DNA of 64,000 nucleotides from Cherax quadricarinatus (GCF_038502225.1 NC_091312.1:27405190-27469189), one strand, 5' to 3'. Positions 10,387 to 23,012 are shown, counted from the stretch's first letter. Notes: a model not told the origin generated them from the sequence alone. Program-made: numbers and translations.

Positions 10387-11880
10387 ACCTGCCAATCTTA
10401 GATGATGTATCTCAAAATATTAAATTCTAGCAGAAGGAAATGAATTTTGATATTAAAGAAAAACGAATAATCCAGAAAAATTGTGTTCAATCTACGCGTG
10501 ATTCTCCCCTTGATGCGCATGCAGACTATACCAGCTCTTAGCCTGGGCACCGCCGATGAAACTTGACTGAAAAAAGTCCGAACTTTGTAAAAGGCCAACT
10601 AAATAGGAACAGTTAATTAAAGATATGTCTGATCTTGTAGTAAAGTCAGGGACTATTAGATACTTCATTTACGCAAACACAATAAAAATCATGTCACTTC
10701 TAAGCACGAGATGGTCATTTAGCTTCTCGTGAATAAAGAACTGAGTGAATGTAGGTCATATAGAGCAATCAGAGATAAATATCGAAATACGTACCTACTA
10801 ATTAAATGTGATTTAACTATAATAACAAGAAATACTTTTTTTTATTAAAATAGTACTCTCGAAGCGATGGCAGGTTACAGGAGAAAATAACAGAGAACCC
10901 TGGGGAAAAATAAAAGTTTGAAAATAAAGAAAAACAGATCTCAGATACAAAGGGCAATCTAGCAAAACATGGTGGAGAGTGAGCAGGGACACAACACCTC
11001 GTACAGTGGAGCCGGGCGTCCCTCCCTGAGACCATGGGTACTAGTATGTTCAATGTGTAGTCGAAGTCGATAGCCTATCATATGTGTAAACAATGGGGTG
11101 AGGATGGCACGAAGTCCAAGTAACTTATTACGGAATACAGTTTGTTGGTTGCTAAAGCAGACTTTGCTAACGACGTCGCAAATGATGAGATAGCAAAGGG
11201 AAATACCTGAAAAGAGCAACTGTACTGTCTGCCGTGGATCCGATAACTGGGAACTGATCAACATACAGACGAGTCTAAAAACCTCACTGCCTGAAACACC
11301 AGTAAGACCAGAGACTCAACAAAGAATTATTTTCTTGTATCTATATTGATACAACGAAGCCTATGCTGAATGTGAAGCATCGAAAACTGGAATATTTTCA
11401 GCGTTCCCTGTGAAGCAGAGATGAAAAAAAAATGAAGCTGGCATAAGAACAATGCGAGTGACGATAGCCATGAAAACATACAAGGCAGCGAGGATAATGC
11501 TGGCAGAGAGCAGCATGCAGTATCCCAGCAGAGAGAGATCTTAGAGCCATCAGTGTACTCACCAAGAGCATCAGAATACGACTGGAAATGTTCGAGAGAT
11601 AGAAAATAAGCCTAAAGTAGAAAATGGAGCCCGTGGGAAATGAGTAAAGGGATTTTATAAAGTGAGAGTGAAAATTGAGACGGGAAAAAAAAAGTCAATG
11701 ATAAAGATTAGACTTGGGATCAGGTGTACCTAGCGTTCGAGGCAGTGTTCGATTTTCATAACTGATATTTAAAATAATGGGATTTTTTTGCATCATAGTT
11801 TCTATATTAGTGCAAAGAGTAAATTCTGGCTATCGATCGTTTGTTGTGAAAATGAGAAAGTATTTAATGGCACTACACAA
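10387..11880. other. No identifiable gene
   Basis: About 1.5 kb of unassigned sequence. Minus-strand frames at 10398-10598, 10817-11053 and 10959-11264 show no family motif and are probably chance. Confidence 0.45.
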
Positions 11881-11960
11881 ATAACCGGCACATAGGAGAA
11901 AAACTTAGGACAATGTTTCGGACCGACTTGGACCATTAATGACGGTAAGGGGCTCATGAT
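11881..11960 (-). repeat. Single stem-loop-GAAAC repeat end, minus strand
   Basis: On the minus strand a GGTCC-aagtc-GGTCC near-hairpin (canonical partner GGACC) is followed directly by GAAACA. Next comes 'ttgtcctaag...ctcctatgtgccggttat', a repeat I recall as common in decapods. It has the hairpin-plus-GAAAC layout of the inverted-pair repeats, but no CTGANGA box is visible and no partner copy lies nearby. Confidence 0.45.
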
Positions 11961-11999
11961 CCAAAAAATTTAACCTGTCTTCCCTTTCGTTTAATCGAA

Positions 12000-12417
12000 T
12001 CCAGACGCTGTATGACCTCGCAGATTGAACCACATTCTGGGATCATAGTGCAGCAGAGTGGGTCTAACCTCCTCTCCACACATTTTACATTGTCTTTCCT
12101 CTGTTGGAGTTGTTGCACCAACCTGCCACACATACAAGTATTCTAAACGAATTCTGGAGACTTCTTCTGGTTCCACCTCTCTTACCATGAACAAATGCTT
12201 CATCCAATGTTGCTTTAGTGCGGTGTTGGACACGTTCACTATTTACTGTATCCCTTCTCTCATTAAACTCATCCTCTAGATTCTTAATTCGAATTTTCCT
12301 TGTAATTTGCCGTAATGTTTTTCCTGACCTGTAGTCTGCTGTCTTGCTGTGCTGGTATTTCTGGCAGTTCGTCAGCTGTCTCATTTCCACCGCCTCATGG
12401 CATAAGATGTTATCCAA
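12000..12417 (-). pseudogene. LINE C-terminal fragment with zinc-knuckle-like motif, minus strand
   Basis: Minus-strand frames at 12239-11991 and 12417-12085 together resemble the extreme C-terminus of decapod LINE polyproteins. 'RIRLEYLYVWQVG...EERQCKMCGEEVRPTLLHY' fits the pattern R-hydrophobic-L-x-Y ... C-x2-C ... H seen at the end of RNase H-bearing LINEs. The two frames overlap, indicating at least one indel, and no upstream reverse transcriptase core is visible. Confidence 0.5.
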
Positions 12418-15282
12418 ATCAATTTTATTAATGTTTTGTCATTTCTCTAACATTTCTTATTTCCTCTACAGTATTACTGGTGATTTCTCTGCAATTTAAA
12501 CTGAACAAGGCTGATGTGGAAAATTACATTTATCTGAATGTATCATTATGTACAGAATAGTAAATGAACAAAGATAATTATTATTTATCAGTTAGACAAG
12601 TAGGAATTTGGGACACCTAGGTCGCACAAAATGTCCCCCTTCGATACCTACCACTGTCATATCCACAAGTTGCTCTGGACCTATTACTTACAAATGAAAT
12701 ATGTATCACCAGGAATACTGGTAAATATATAAATTTGTGGACTGTATATTAAAATTAAAAAAGGATTATATATACACATTTACATAACAGAAGGAAAATA
12801 TCTTAATATCACTCACCAATTTGACTGGAGATTAATGTGTCATGTAGAGGACCCCCCCTTTTGCCTACATTTATGAAAAATTTACTGGCCAGAATTTAAA
12901 CATAAATTAGACAGCTTATCTGAGGTTCCTGGAGTTGTCCTGTCCTGTCGCCTGATACTCAAGTTATGCAGGAATGCACATCCAACAATTTCGGCTCCTA
13001 TTTGAGAGATGTCAGCCCAATTTTACCTCTAGAGCACGAAAATTCTTCCCAATATTCACTAACAGTTGATACTGTCTCGTTCAAACATGGCGAGTGTCCT
13101 TCTGCGCAGGTGCAGCTTCCCGTTTTCGATAACATAAATTTTATTAAATACAGTATGGCCATCTATTTACATATAACTACTGTATTTCTGGAAAATATAT
13201 ACAGTATTTTCCACAGCTGATACTAAATCCTAAAATACAACATGAGATGATTCTTGTAAAAAAATATTTTTTAACAACTTCAACGGCCAATTTAAGGGAA
13301 TTTAAATTAGTCTCGGTTGATGATACCCAATGCTGTACTCTTATAAACTTTTTAGGATTATCTGATAAACTTTTGGTTTCTAACTACTGTAATCACTGAT
13401 CCAACAACACTCTTGAGATCTAGTGTCCCATCGGCGACCTCCTTTAGATTCACTGTTGATAATGACCAAGTATTCTCTTTCATGACAGTTGCCGACATTT
13501 CTGACTTTCTCAATTTGGGTTTAATTATCTTTACTTTTTCACACAGAGGACTTCTTTTCACGTTACTTCCTGCTATGAGAGAGTTCGTTATGCAGCGAAT
13601 AATAGATTAGGTCTTAGGAGCCAAATTTTTTTCTAACTTCTTCCCTGTAATGCTGTTTTTAATATCTATTAGGTATTATATGTTATATTATTTCTGTCAA
13701 CATAGTTGCTGATCCTCCTTTACATGTGTTTTATATAGAAGATCCTTAGGCCCAGTGACTGTATGACGTCACAGGATGCGTATGAGTTAGTGGGACCCGC
13801 TGCCTCGACCTCACTCCACGCTTAGACATACAAGCAGGCAGTAACACGGCAGGCTGGGCCCCTTCCTTACCACAGTCTGACAATACATATCGTTACCATC
13901 CAACAAGTGTGTTTACCTTCATCCATCATATCTCCTTCCGAACCCCCACGACATTTCTTGAAAATTTAATTGCAAAAAATAGTATTTAACTGGCGTTCTT
14001 TAGCTAGTTTAGAATTATTCTCAGAGCTCGAGTTTCTTAAATCTTGTAGATACCCAAGTGTTGCACAAGTGTCTGATTCTTAAATCTTGTTTAGCATTGT
14101 CTGTAAAATTCTTGATGTGCATTGTACATCATATGTAGCACTGATATTGATGCTCCACTTTCTTGGCATGACATTCTTTAATTTCGTCCTAATACGGGAC
14201 ATTAATCAAGAATCGATATGGTTGTTTTAAGCTACAGTATGGTAAATAATTTCGTACGAGGAGCTCTCTTCTCCAGTTACTGCAGCCATTTTCACGGGAA
14301 TTGTCTTTTGTGCATTTCTGTTTTATTTTTTAAGTGGAAATTTTAATATTTGTTATCTTCCGATAAGGTTAAGCAGGGCAAACTTAGGTTTGGTTAAGTG
14401 AAGGTATATTATCCAATATTTTCGTAAAATTACGTGATAATGAAACTAAAAGAAAATGGTGTCTTACATCTAGCAACGCGAGGCTAGCATCGAAATTTCG
14501 AGCACATATTTTTCACAGGCACCGCAAAAGAAAAAGTAATTTGGAGAACTAGTTTAGTTATTTTAGGAAAATATTTACCATACAACCCACCTTCAACACA
14601 TCGAGGGTGCATATCAACTCCCAATACATTATAAGTACATCAGCGAAGTGCGGAATACAACTTCCAAAGCGGAATACAACTTCCAAACGTCTGCTTTGTA
14701 TTTGCTTCGTCGTAAACTATGTGAACAAATTCGCAATTGTAAAAATAATATGGTCACTCACCACAGCTTCCTTGCCCTTGAAGTCTGCCAACATATGGCG
14801 ATAACTTGCAGCCGAGACAGACTTAACAACCTTCTGCTTGATAACTTGGGGGATTCTAGGAAACTCTTCTCTCATATTAAAGCTCTTGATAGCTCTTGGA
14901 CAGCCAAGAACGATTCTGAGAGCTTTGTTTTACACTCATCCTATGTAACGAAGATTTTTTTTAACATATTAAAATAAAAACAGGGATTTGTCATAGGGAA
15001 AAGCACATTATTTTCGTCATTCCTCTGTGCTATACATGAATCTATAGCAGCTTAAAGAGCCTTCAACTCGTTTTCACAGTTTTTAAAAAATTGTGTTATA
15101 CTGGACTTAGGGTTCATCACCACAGAGATGTTTCGAAAATATGAACTCACCTGTAAATGACTTATTCATAAAGTAGTCTTGATGTGTCCTAATCGATGCC
15201 TATTACATAACCTTCATTAAAAATGAGAAATGAGTTATAGTTAGTTCTCATGAACCTAGGAGAGGAGAGAGAGAAGAGGTAT
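12418..15282. other. Long stretch without identifiable genes
   Basis: Nearly 2.9 kb of mostly AT-rich sequence. Noted inside: poly-C near 12849, a consensus CRE-like TGACGTCA at 13763 without promoter context, a stem-loop-family tail relic near 14050-14075 ('gatacccaagtgttgcac'), and a 17-bp direct duplication (gcggaatacaacttcca) near 14650. Frames at 12966, 13358, 13413 and 14648 carry no recognisable domain. Confidence 0.45.
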
Positions 15283-15336
15283 TTTAGTCGCCTCTTATGA
15301 CACGCGTGGCTTACGAAGGAAGAATTCTTTAGTAAT
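15283..15336 (+). repeat. Fragment of a dispersed repeat shared with 39.85 kb
   Basis: 'gcctcttatgacacgc' then 'gtggcttacgaaggaagaatt' matches 39848-39891 with few changes. That copy follows a LINE 3' UTR-like sequence, so both may be LINE 3' parts. Confidence 0.6.
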
Positions 15337-15410
15337 ATGTATGTAAAATATAATAAAATACAGAATGGCGATGCTCAATATTTTATCAGTTATATCCAGA
15401 GAGGACACAG

Positions 15411-15506
15411 AAATTTGCGTCAGGAGGGGACACAGAAATTTGCGTCAGAAAGGGATACACAGGAATTTGCGTCAGGAGGGGACACAGAAATTTTCGTCCT
15501 GTAATA
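15411..15506. repeat. Short ~30-bp tandem repeat, three to four copies
   Basis: 'gacacagaaatttgcgtcag' recurs with spacers of 27-34 bases. A related sequence, 'acacgcagaaatctgcgtcc', lies inside a hairpin at 22.98 kb, so the unit derives from a dispersed hairpin repeat. Confidence 0.85.
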
Positions 15507-15983
15507 GCACCCATCAAGACAACTGCAAACGTTAACCATCGGATACCTTCACCGCAATTAAAATTTTAGACTGACGAAGGTGATGAACGACTGACGGTGT
15601 GGGAATGTGTCCACCTCCATGAAAACTGTTTATTTATTTATTTATTTAGAAATTTTAGCATACAAACAGAGGTACAAAAAATACAGGTAAGAGCAGCATG
15701 CCAAAGCCACTTATATGCATAGCATTACGGGCTGGCTTAAAATTAACTTAAGATTAACTAAGCAATGATGAAATCAGTGATAAGACATTATTGTAAACAG
15801 ATAACTATAAAATACAAATGAGTATTACAAAGACAGGTCATATGGTTGCATGCATTGCTGTTCATTCAGTAGAATGGAGTATTCTGTTAGGTAGTGTATT
15901 TAAAAAAAATAACAAAGTTAGGTTTAACATTTGTGTGATATAATTGTGAGTAACATTTAGGATATACAATTTATATGGTTCAG

Positions 15984-17303
15984 TTATTCAGTATTTATTT
16001 GGTTTTGAGTGAGTAAGTGAACTTTGAGAAGAGACTTGAATTTATAAACAGGTAGTGTTTCTTTTATATTTACAGGTAATGAATTCCAGATTTTAGGGCC
16101 TTTTATGTGCATTGAGTTTTTGCATAGTGTGAGATGGACACGAGGAACATCGAAGAGTGATCTGTGCCTTGTATTATGGTCATGTGTTCTGTTGAGGTTG
16201 GCAAGGAGATGTTTGAGGGGAGTGTTAATATCAGAGTTAAGTGTTCTATGTATGTAATAAGTGCAATAATAAGTATGGATGTTTTGTATGTTGAGTAGGT
16301 TGAGTGTTTTGAATATTGGTGGAGTGTGCTGCCTGTAGTGAGAATTTGTTATCATTCTAACTGCAGCCTTTTGTTGGGTAATTAGTGGTCTGAGATGGTT
16401 AGTTGTTGTTGAGCCCCATGCACAAATTCCATAGGTGAGATAGGGGTAAATAAGAGAGTGATAAAGGGCCAGGAGGGCTGACTGTGGAACATAGTACCGT
16501 ATCTTCGATAGTATGCCTACAGTCTTGGAAATTTTCTTAGAAATTTGTTGTATATGTGTATGAAATTTGAGTCTATTATCGAGGTGGATTCCTAAGAATT
16601 TTCCCTCTGTTAGCTTTGTGATAGGTGATCCGTTTATCGTTATGTTAAGAGGTACATCTGTAGCTCTGCTACCAAACTGAATGAAGTAGGTTTTGTCAAT
16701 GTTTAGTGTAAGTTTGTTAGTCCTCATCCAGGTAGATATTTTCTGTAATTCGGTGTTTACAGTATTGGCTTGCGTGACTGGGCTCGGGTGAGAGAAGACG
16801 TATGTGGTGTCATCTGCAAAAAGTGTGGGTTTGAGTAATTGCGAAGCATTTGGTAGGTCATTTATGTATAGGAGAAAGAGAAGAGGGCCAAGGACACTTC
16901 CCTGTGGGACACCAACTGTAATTGGTTGTGTGGAAGAGCTTGCCCCATTTGCGTACACATATTGGCTTCTGTTGCTGAGGTAAGACTTGAGGTAGTTGAG
17001 GGAGTGCCCTCTAATACCATAGTGTGACAATTTTACATGGAGCAAGTCATGGTCAACTGTATCAAAAGCTTTGCGTAAGTCAATGAAGATCCCCAGTGGG
17101 ACTTCATTTTTCTCTATTGCAGTGTATATATGTTCTAGCATGTGTATAATAGCATCATTAGTATTTTTATTAGGCCTGAATCCAAATTGGCAGGGGTTGA
17201 GAATGTTATGGGAGATGAGGTAGGAGTGGATTCGTTTATGAATTAATTTTTCGAAGATTTTTGAGAGAGGGTGTAAATTGGATATTGGCCTATAGTTATT
17301 CAA
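15984..17303 (-). pseudogene. LINE reverse transcriptase portion, intact catalytic motifs
   Basis: About 439 codons remain open. Reverse transcriptase blocks appear in order: 'NNYRPISNLHPLSKIFEKL' at the start; 'FGFRPNKNTNDAI' near residue 40; 'FIDLRKAFDTVDHDLL' with the first catalytic Asp near residue 74; 'GVPQGSVLGPLLFLLYINDL' near residue 130; 'LFADDTTYVF' with the catalytic Asp pair near residue 162; then the thumb. The C-terminal hallmark 'IKGPKIWNSLPVNI' closes the frame. The first codon is TTG within the domain, not a real start: the true frame continues from the endonuclease part and is broken by a one-base deletion. The enzyme would copy its own RNA at a nicked chromosomal target. 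The relic cannot be made as one protein. Confidence 0.9.
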
Positions 17304-17407
17304 CTCTGGTCTCCTCCTTTATGGATCGGGGTGACCCTTGCTATTTTGAGAACTGTAGGGAAGGTGGAGGATTCAATGGATTTGTTAAAGAGTGTTGCAA
17401 TGATTGG

Positions 17408-18646
17408 TTATAGTACTTGTGACGCTTTTTTGTATATAAAGGGTGGTAAGGTATTTAAATCTCCTGCCTTGTTTTTCAGTGCGTTGATAATAAGGGAGAC
17501 TTCGTATGGGTTAGTCGGAGCTAGGAACAGTGTGTTCGGGTAGTTGCCAGTGAGGTAGTCATTTGGTGGGGTATCTGAGCTTGGGATATTATTGGCAAGG
17601 TTTTGACCTATAGTGGAGAAGAAATCATTGAGTCTGTTTGCTGTTTCTGTTGGTGGGAGTTGGGGTTCATCTGATTTTGCTAATTTTATTTCGCTATGTC
17701 GTGATATCTTTTTTGTTCCCAGAATTTCTGATAGGGTCTTCCAGGTCTTTTTTATATCACCTCGTAAGTTGGATAAGCTGTTCTCATAATACAATTTTTT
17801 TGCCCCTCTTATCAGGCTGGTTAGGATTGACGAGTAACGTTTTGTTTGGTCTCTGGTTATGTGACCCATTCTGTACTGTTTTTCATATCGGTGTTTTGTA
17901 TTTATGGATTTGAGAATGCTTGGTGTTAGCCAGGGACTGTTCAGTCTCTTAGCTGTCATCTGTTTAGTTTTTTTAGGGCAGTGCTTGTTGTAAAGGTATT
18001 GGGTCTTTTTTAGAAAATTATTAAAACATCCGTCAATATCTGTATAGATTTCTAGCTCAGTGTGCCAGTCAATGTTTGTTACTGCTGTTGTGAAGTTATT
18101 AATGGCTGCCTCATTGTGAAGTCTGAAGGTGACTTTAGTAGTGTCTTGGGGTATTTTACCAAGAGTTGTTATGAGGAAAGTAGGGTAGTGGTCTGTGGTA
18201 TTATCTGTAATTATGCCTGATTTTAAAGGGGATATGGTGTTGGTCCAGATGTGGTCAAGTAGGGAAACACTAGTCTCTGTAACTCTTGTAGGTTTTGTTA
18301 CTGTTGGTAGCAACATACAGTTACTCATTGTGTTTGTGAATTCAGTAACGTGTGGGTCCTGGTCTTGCAGGAGATTTATATTGAAGTCACCTGAGAGTAG
18401 TAAGTGATCTTTGTTCATGCGTGCATCAGTTATCATACTTCCTAGGTTTTGACTAAATTGGCTAATGTTTGATTGTGGAACTCTGTAGATGTTTATCAAT
18501 GTGAGAGGTTTTTGTAGGTATTTGGATTTGAATTTAGTTATTATATATTCCCCATGTTCATCCCTTGTGCAAGTATTAGTGATACATTCTAGTTGGTCTG
18601 AGTAGTATATAGCAGTGCCACCCCCTTGTTGGTCTGTAAGAAACAT
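17408..18646 (-). pseudogene. LINE endonuclease C-terminal portion and linker
   Basis: About 412 codons. The first ~165 residues match the second half of an APE-like endonuclease: 'LLLSGDFNINLL' near residue 82 (Asp/Asn active-site pair), 'LLDHIWTN' near residue 129 and 'TDHYPTFLI' near residue 150 (the catalytic Asp-His pair usually written SDH). The N-terminal half with the catalytic Glu is missing, so the apparent ATG is internal. A linker leads to '...NTLPPFIYKKASQVL', where a TAA interrupts a sequence that clearly continues ('PIIATLFNKSIESSTFPTV') into the reverse transcriptase. Nicking activity is impossible without the missing half. Confidence 0.87.
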
Positions 18647-18649
18647 TAT

Positions 18650-19290
18650 TTATTTTATATCTTTGTGAATCTCTTTTGTACCTCTATGGCACAGAAAGAA
18701 GTTTTATATAGTTCAAGAAAATTCTAAATAAATAAGGAGACTGCGTATATACAATATTTGGGAGATGATCCTTGTGAATGCTATTAAGAAGGGAAGCAGC
18801 GCTAGTGTTCTCATGGAGCGGAAAAATAGAAGAAACTCCAAGACGTACACCAAAACTCCTAGAAAACTGTTACCCATAATGTCCACATTCATTTGCTGGG
18901 TATATTGAACATTTACCCGCTGTATACCTTGATCTGTTATCTATTATATACAGTGCTAAATGGGCTGACAGCTGGAAAAGTAGCACAGGTAGATGGAATA
19001 AGTTTGAAATGATGAGAAGATATGAGTCTAAAACACTTAATGTTTTTTATACCCACGGAGTGTCAGTGAGTGTATTTCCTGTTTATAAAGCAACTAGGGA
19101 CAAGAGAATATAGAAATTACAGGATAATATATCAGGAATTCTAGGCAATGTTATGACAGCTAGGAATATATGTATAAAAGAGTGTGTCACGATGCCCTGG
19201 CTGCAACACGTCAAAACTGACGCACAAATCTGAGAGAAAACATTAGATGACGTATTAGTCCAAACTGTAAATAATGAACAAAAGGAGTTC
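18650..19290. other. No identifiable gene
   Basis: Unassigned sequence between the LINE and the minisatellite. No motif recognised. Confidence 0.45.
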
Positions 19291-22200
19291 AGTGACGAGA
19301 ATGATGAGTGGGTGACCAGGATGATGAATGGGTGACCAGGATGATGAATGGGTGACCAAGACGATGGGTGAGTGACAAAGTTAATGGACGGGTTGAAAGG
19401 ATAATGTACAAATACCAGAGTGATGGGTTGGTGTGAATAGGGTGATGAATCTGTGACGATTGTGATGAACGAGTGGCGGTGAGGGTGATGAACCGGTGAA
19501 GGTGATGGACTGGTGGTGAAGGTGATGGACTGGTGGTGAGGGTGATGGACTGGTGGTGTGGGTGATGAACCGGTGGTGAAGGTGATGGACTGGTGGTGAG
19601 GGTGATGGATTGCTGGTGAGGGTGATGGATTGGTGGTGAGGGTGATGGACTGGTGGTGAGGGTGATGAACCAGTGGTGAAGGTGATGGACTGGTGGTGAG
19701 GGTGATGGATTGGTGGTGAGGGTGATGGACTGGTGGTGAGGGTGATGAACCGGTGGTGAAGGTGATGGACCGGTGGTGAGGGTGATGATGGAGGGTGATG
19801 GTGGTGAGTGTGATGGATTGGTGGTGAGGGTGATGGATTGGTGGTGAGGGTGATGGATTGGTGGTGAGGGTGATGGATTGGTGGTGAGGGTGATGGACTG
19901 GTGGTGAGGGTGATGGATTGGTGGTGATGGTGATGGACTGGTGGTGAGGGTGATGGATTGGTGGTGAGGGTGATGGATTGGTGGTGAGGGTGATGGACTG
20001 GTGGTGAGGGTGATGGATTGGTGGTGAGGGTGATGGACTGGTGGTGAGGGTGATGGATTGGTGGTGAGGGTGATGGACTGGTGGTGAGGGTGATGGATTG
20101 GTGGTGAGGGTGATGGACTGGTGGTGAGGGTGATGGATTGGTGGTGAGGGTGATGGATTGGTGGTGAGAGTGATGGACTGGTGGTGAGGGTGATGAACCG
20201 GTGGTGAAGGTGATGGACTGGTGGTGAGGGTGATGGATTGGTGGTGAGGGTGATGGATTGGTGGTGAGGGTGATGGATTGGTGGTGAGGGTGATGGACTG
20301 GTGGTGAGGGTGATGGATTGGTGGTGATGGTGATGGACTGGTGGTGAGGGTGATGGATTGGTGGTGAGGGTGATGGACTGGTGGTGAGGGTGATGGATTG
20401 GTGGTGAGGGTGATGGACTGGTGGTGAGGGTGATGGATTGGTGGTGAGGGTGATGGATTGGTGGTGAGGGTGATGGATTGGTGGTGAGGGTGATGGATTG
20501 GTGGTGAGGGTGATGGACTGGTGGTGAGGGTGATGGATTGGTGGTGATGGTGATGGACTGGTGGTGAGGGTGATGGACTGGTGGTGAGGGTGATGGACTG
20601 GTGGTGAGGGTGATGGACTGGTGGTGAGAGCGATGGACTGGTGGTGAGGGTGATGGACTGGTGGTGAGGGTGATGGACTGGTGGTGAGAGCGATGGACTG
20701 GTGGTGAGGGTGATGGATTGGTGGTGAGAGCGATGGACTGGTGGTGAGGGTGATGGATTGGTGGTGAGGGTGATGAACTGGTGGTGAAGGTGATGGACTG
20801 GTGGTGAGGGTGATGGACTGGTGGTGAGGGTGATGGACTGATGGTGAGGGTGATGGATTGGTGGTGAGGGTGATGGACTGGTGGTGAAGGTGATGGACTG
20901 GTGGTGAGGGTGATGGACTGGTGGTGAGGGTGATGGACTGGTGGTGAGGGTGATGGATTGGTGGTGAGGGTGATGGACTGGTGGTGAGAGTGATGGATTG
21001 GTGGTGAGGGTGATGGACTGGTGGTGAGGGTGATGGATTGGTGGTGAGGGTGATGGACTGGTGGTGAGGGTGATGGATTGGTGGTGAGGGTGATGGATTG
21101 GTGGTGAGGGTGATGGACTGGTGGTGAGGGTGATGGATTGGTGGTGAGGGTGATACTGGTGGTGAGGGTGATGGACTGGTGGTGAGAGGGGATGGACTGG
21201 TGGTGAGGGGTGATGGACTGGTGGTGAGGGTGATGGACTGGTGGTGAGGGCGATGGACTGGTGGTGAGGGTGATGGACTAGTGGTGAGGGTGATGGACTG
21301 GTGGTGAGAGGTGATGGACTGGTGGTGAGAGGTGACGGACTGGTGGTGAGGGTGATGGACTGGTGGTGAGGGTGATGGACTGGTGGTGAGGGGTGACGGA
21401 CTGGTGGTGAGGGTGATGGACTGGTGGTGGGAGGGGATGGGCTGGTGGTGAGGGGTGATGGACTGGTGGTGAGGGGTGATGGACTAGTGGTGATGGTGAT
21501 GGACTGGTGATGAGGGGTGATGGACTGGTGGTGAGGGTGATGGACTGGTGGTGAGAAGGGATGGACTGGTGGTGAGGGGTGATGGACTGGTGGTGAGGGT
21601 GACGGACTGGTGGTGAGGGATGATGGACTGATGGTAAGGGTGATGGACTGGTGGTGGGAGGGGATGGACTGGTGGTGAGGGGTGATGGACTGGTGGTGAG
21701 GGATGATGGACTGGTGGTGAGGGTGATGGACTGGTGGTGAGGGATGATGGACTGGTGGTAAGGGTGATGGACTGGTGGTGGGAGGGGATGGACTGGTGGT
21801 GAGGGTGATGGACTAGTGGTGATGGTGATGGACTGGTGATGAGGGGTGATGGACTGGTGGTGAGGGTGATGGACTGGTGGTGAGAGGGGATGGACTGGTG
21901 GTGAGGGTGATGGATTGGTGGTGAGGGTGATGGACTGGTGGTGAGGGTGATGGATTGGTGGTGAGGGTGATGGACTGGTGGTGAGGGTGATGGATTGGTG
22001 GTGAGGGTGATGGACTGGTGGTGAGGGTGATGGATTGGTGGTGAGGGTGATGGATTGGTGGTGAGGGTGATGGACTGGTGGTGAGGGTGATGGATTGGTG
22101 GTGAGGATGATATACTGGTGGTGAGGGTGATGGACTGGTGGTGAGAGGGGATGGACTGGTGGTGAGGGGTGATGGACTGGTGGTGAGGGTGATGGACTGG

Positions 22201-22672
22201 TGGTGAGGGCGATGGACTGGTGGTGAGGGTGATGGACTAGTGGTGAGGGTGATGGACTGGTGGTGAGAGGTGATGGACTGGTGGTGAGAGGTGATGGACT
22301 GGTGGTGAGGGGTGATGGACTGGTGGTGAGGGTGATGGACTGGTGGTGAGAGGGGATGGACTGGTGGTGAGGGGTGATGGACTGGTGATGAAGGTGATGG
22401 ACTGGTGGTGAGGGGTGATGGTGATGGACTGGTGGTGAGGGGTGATGGACTGGTGATGGTGATGGACTGGTGGTGAGGGTGATGGACTGATGGTGATGGT
22501 GATGGACTGGTGGTGAGAGGTGATGGACTGGTGGTGATGGTGATGGACTGGTGGTAAGGGTGATGGTGATGGACTGGTGGTGATGGTAATGGACTGGTGG
22601 TAAGGGTGATGGTGATGGACTGGTGATGGACTGGTGGTGAGGGTGATGGTGATGGACTGGTGGTGAGGGTGA
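19291..22672. repeat. 20-bp G-rich minisatellite, about 165 units
   Basis: The core unit GGTGATGGACTGGTGGTGAG varies mainly at gaTtg/gaCtg. The left edge (19291-19480) holds older, diverged units of the same length (gggtgaccaggatgatgaat). From about 21180 many units gain a G (21 bp). The plus strand is extremely G/T-rich and C-poor. TGA and TAG triplets prevent any long plus frame. A segment ending near 21340 reappears about 959 bases later, with the same order of variant units. Confidence 0.98.
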
Positions 22673-22805
22673 AGTTCTTGAAGTTCTGAAAGAGAAGATA
22701 ATTAAGCTATGAATACCTCAGGTCCATGGCATCAGGTGTCCATCCTTGTCCCCTCAGATATTCACCATTCATCACTTCCCCGAGGTCAGCAGTTCCCACA
22801 TACAC

Positions 22806-22965
22806 TGCAACACGAGAATTAGACAACACAATGACCAGACAACAACATAACACAAAGGAAAGGACAACAACACAAAGGAGAAGACAGCAACACAAGGCCC
22901 AGACAATAACACAAGGACAGAACAACAACACAATGATTAGACAGCAACACAACAAGAACAGGTAG
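22806..22965. repeat. Degenerate ~20-22-bp AC-rich repeat
   Basis: Loose repetition of 'agacaacaacacaaagga'-like units. The plus frame here encodes a Gln/Thr/Asn/Arg-rich peptide, which is a by-product of the repeat. Confidence 0.65.
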
Positions 22966-22968
22966 ATG

Positions 22969-23012
22969 TTATTACAGGGGAGGACACGCAGAAATCTGCG
23001 TCCAGTAATAAC
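22969..23012. repeat. Hairpin-forming inverted repeat
   Basis: Outer arms GTTATTAC / GTAATAAC enclose inner arms ACGCAG / CTGCGT around AAAT. Related to the tandem units at 15.41-15.51 kb. Confidence 0.75.

Larger units (their letters stand above)
15629..18646 (-). mobile_element. CR1/L2-group LINE, 5'-truncated, minus strand
   Basis: The largest and best-preserved element here. On the minus strand it runs from within the endonuclease domain (18646) through the reverse transcriptase to a 3' UTR of about 340 bases, ending in a (TAAA)n-type tail at 15648-15629. A short tetranucleotide tail rather than poly(A) is usual for CR1/L2-group LINEs. The body has one in-frame stop (17410-17408) and one apparent one-base deletion near 17303, so it is a recently degraded copy. 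I cannot identify a target-site duplication with confidence. Confidence 0.9.

Noticed and set aside
13755..13775. CRE site TGACGTCA as a promoter element
   Set aside because: An 8-base palindrome is expected by chance at this scale; no TATA box, initiator or gene follows.
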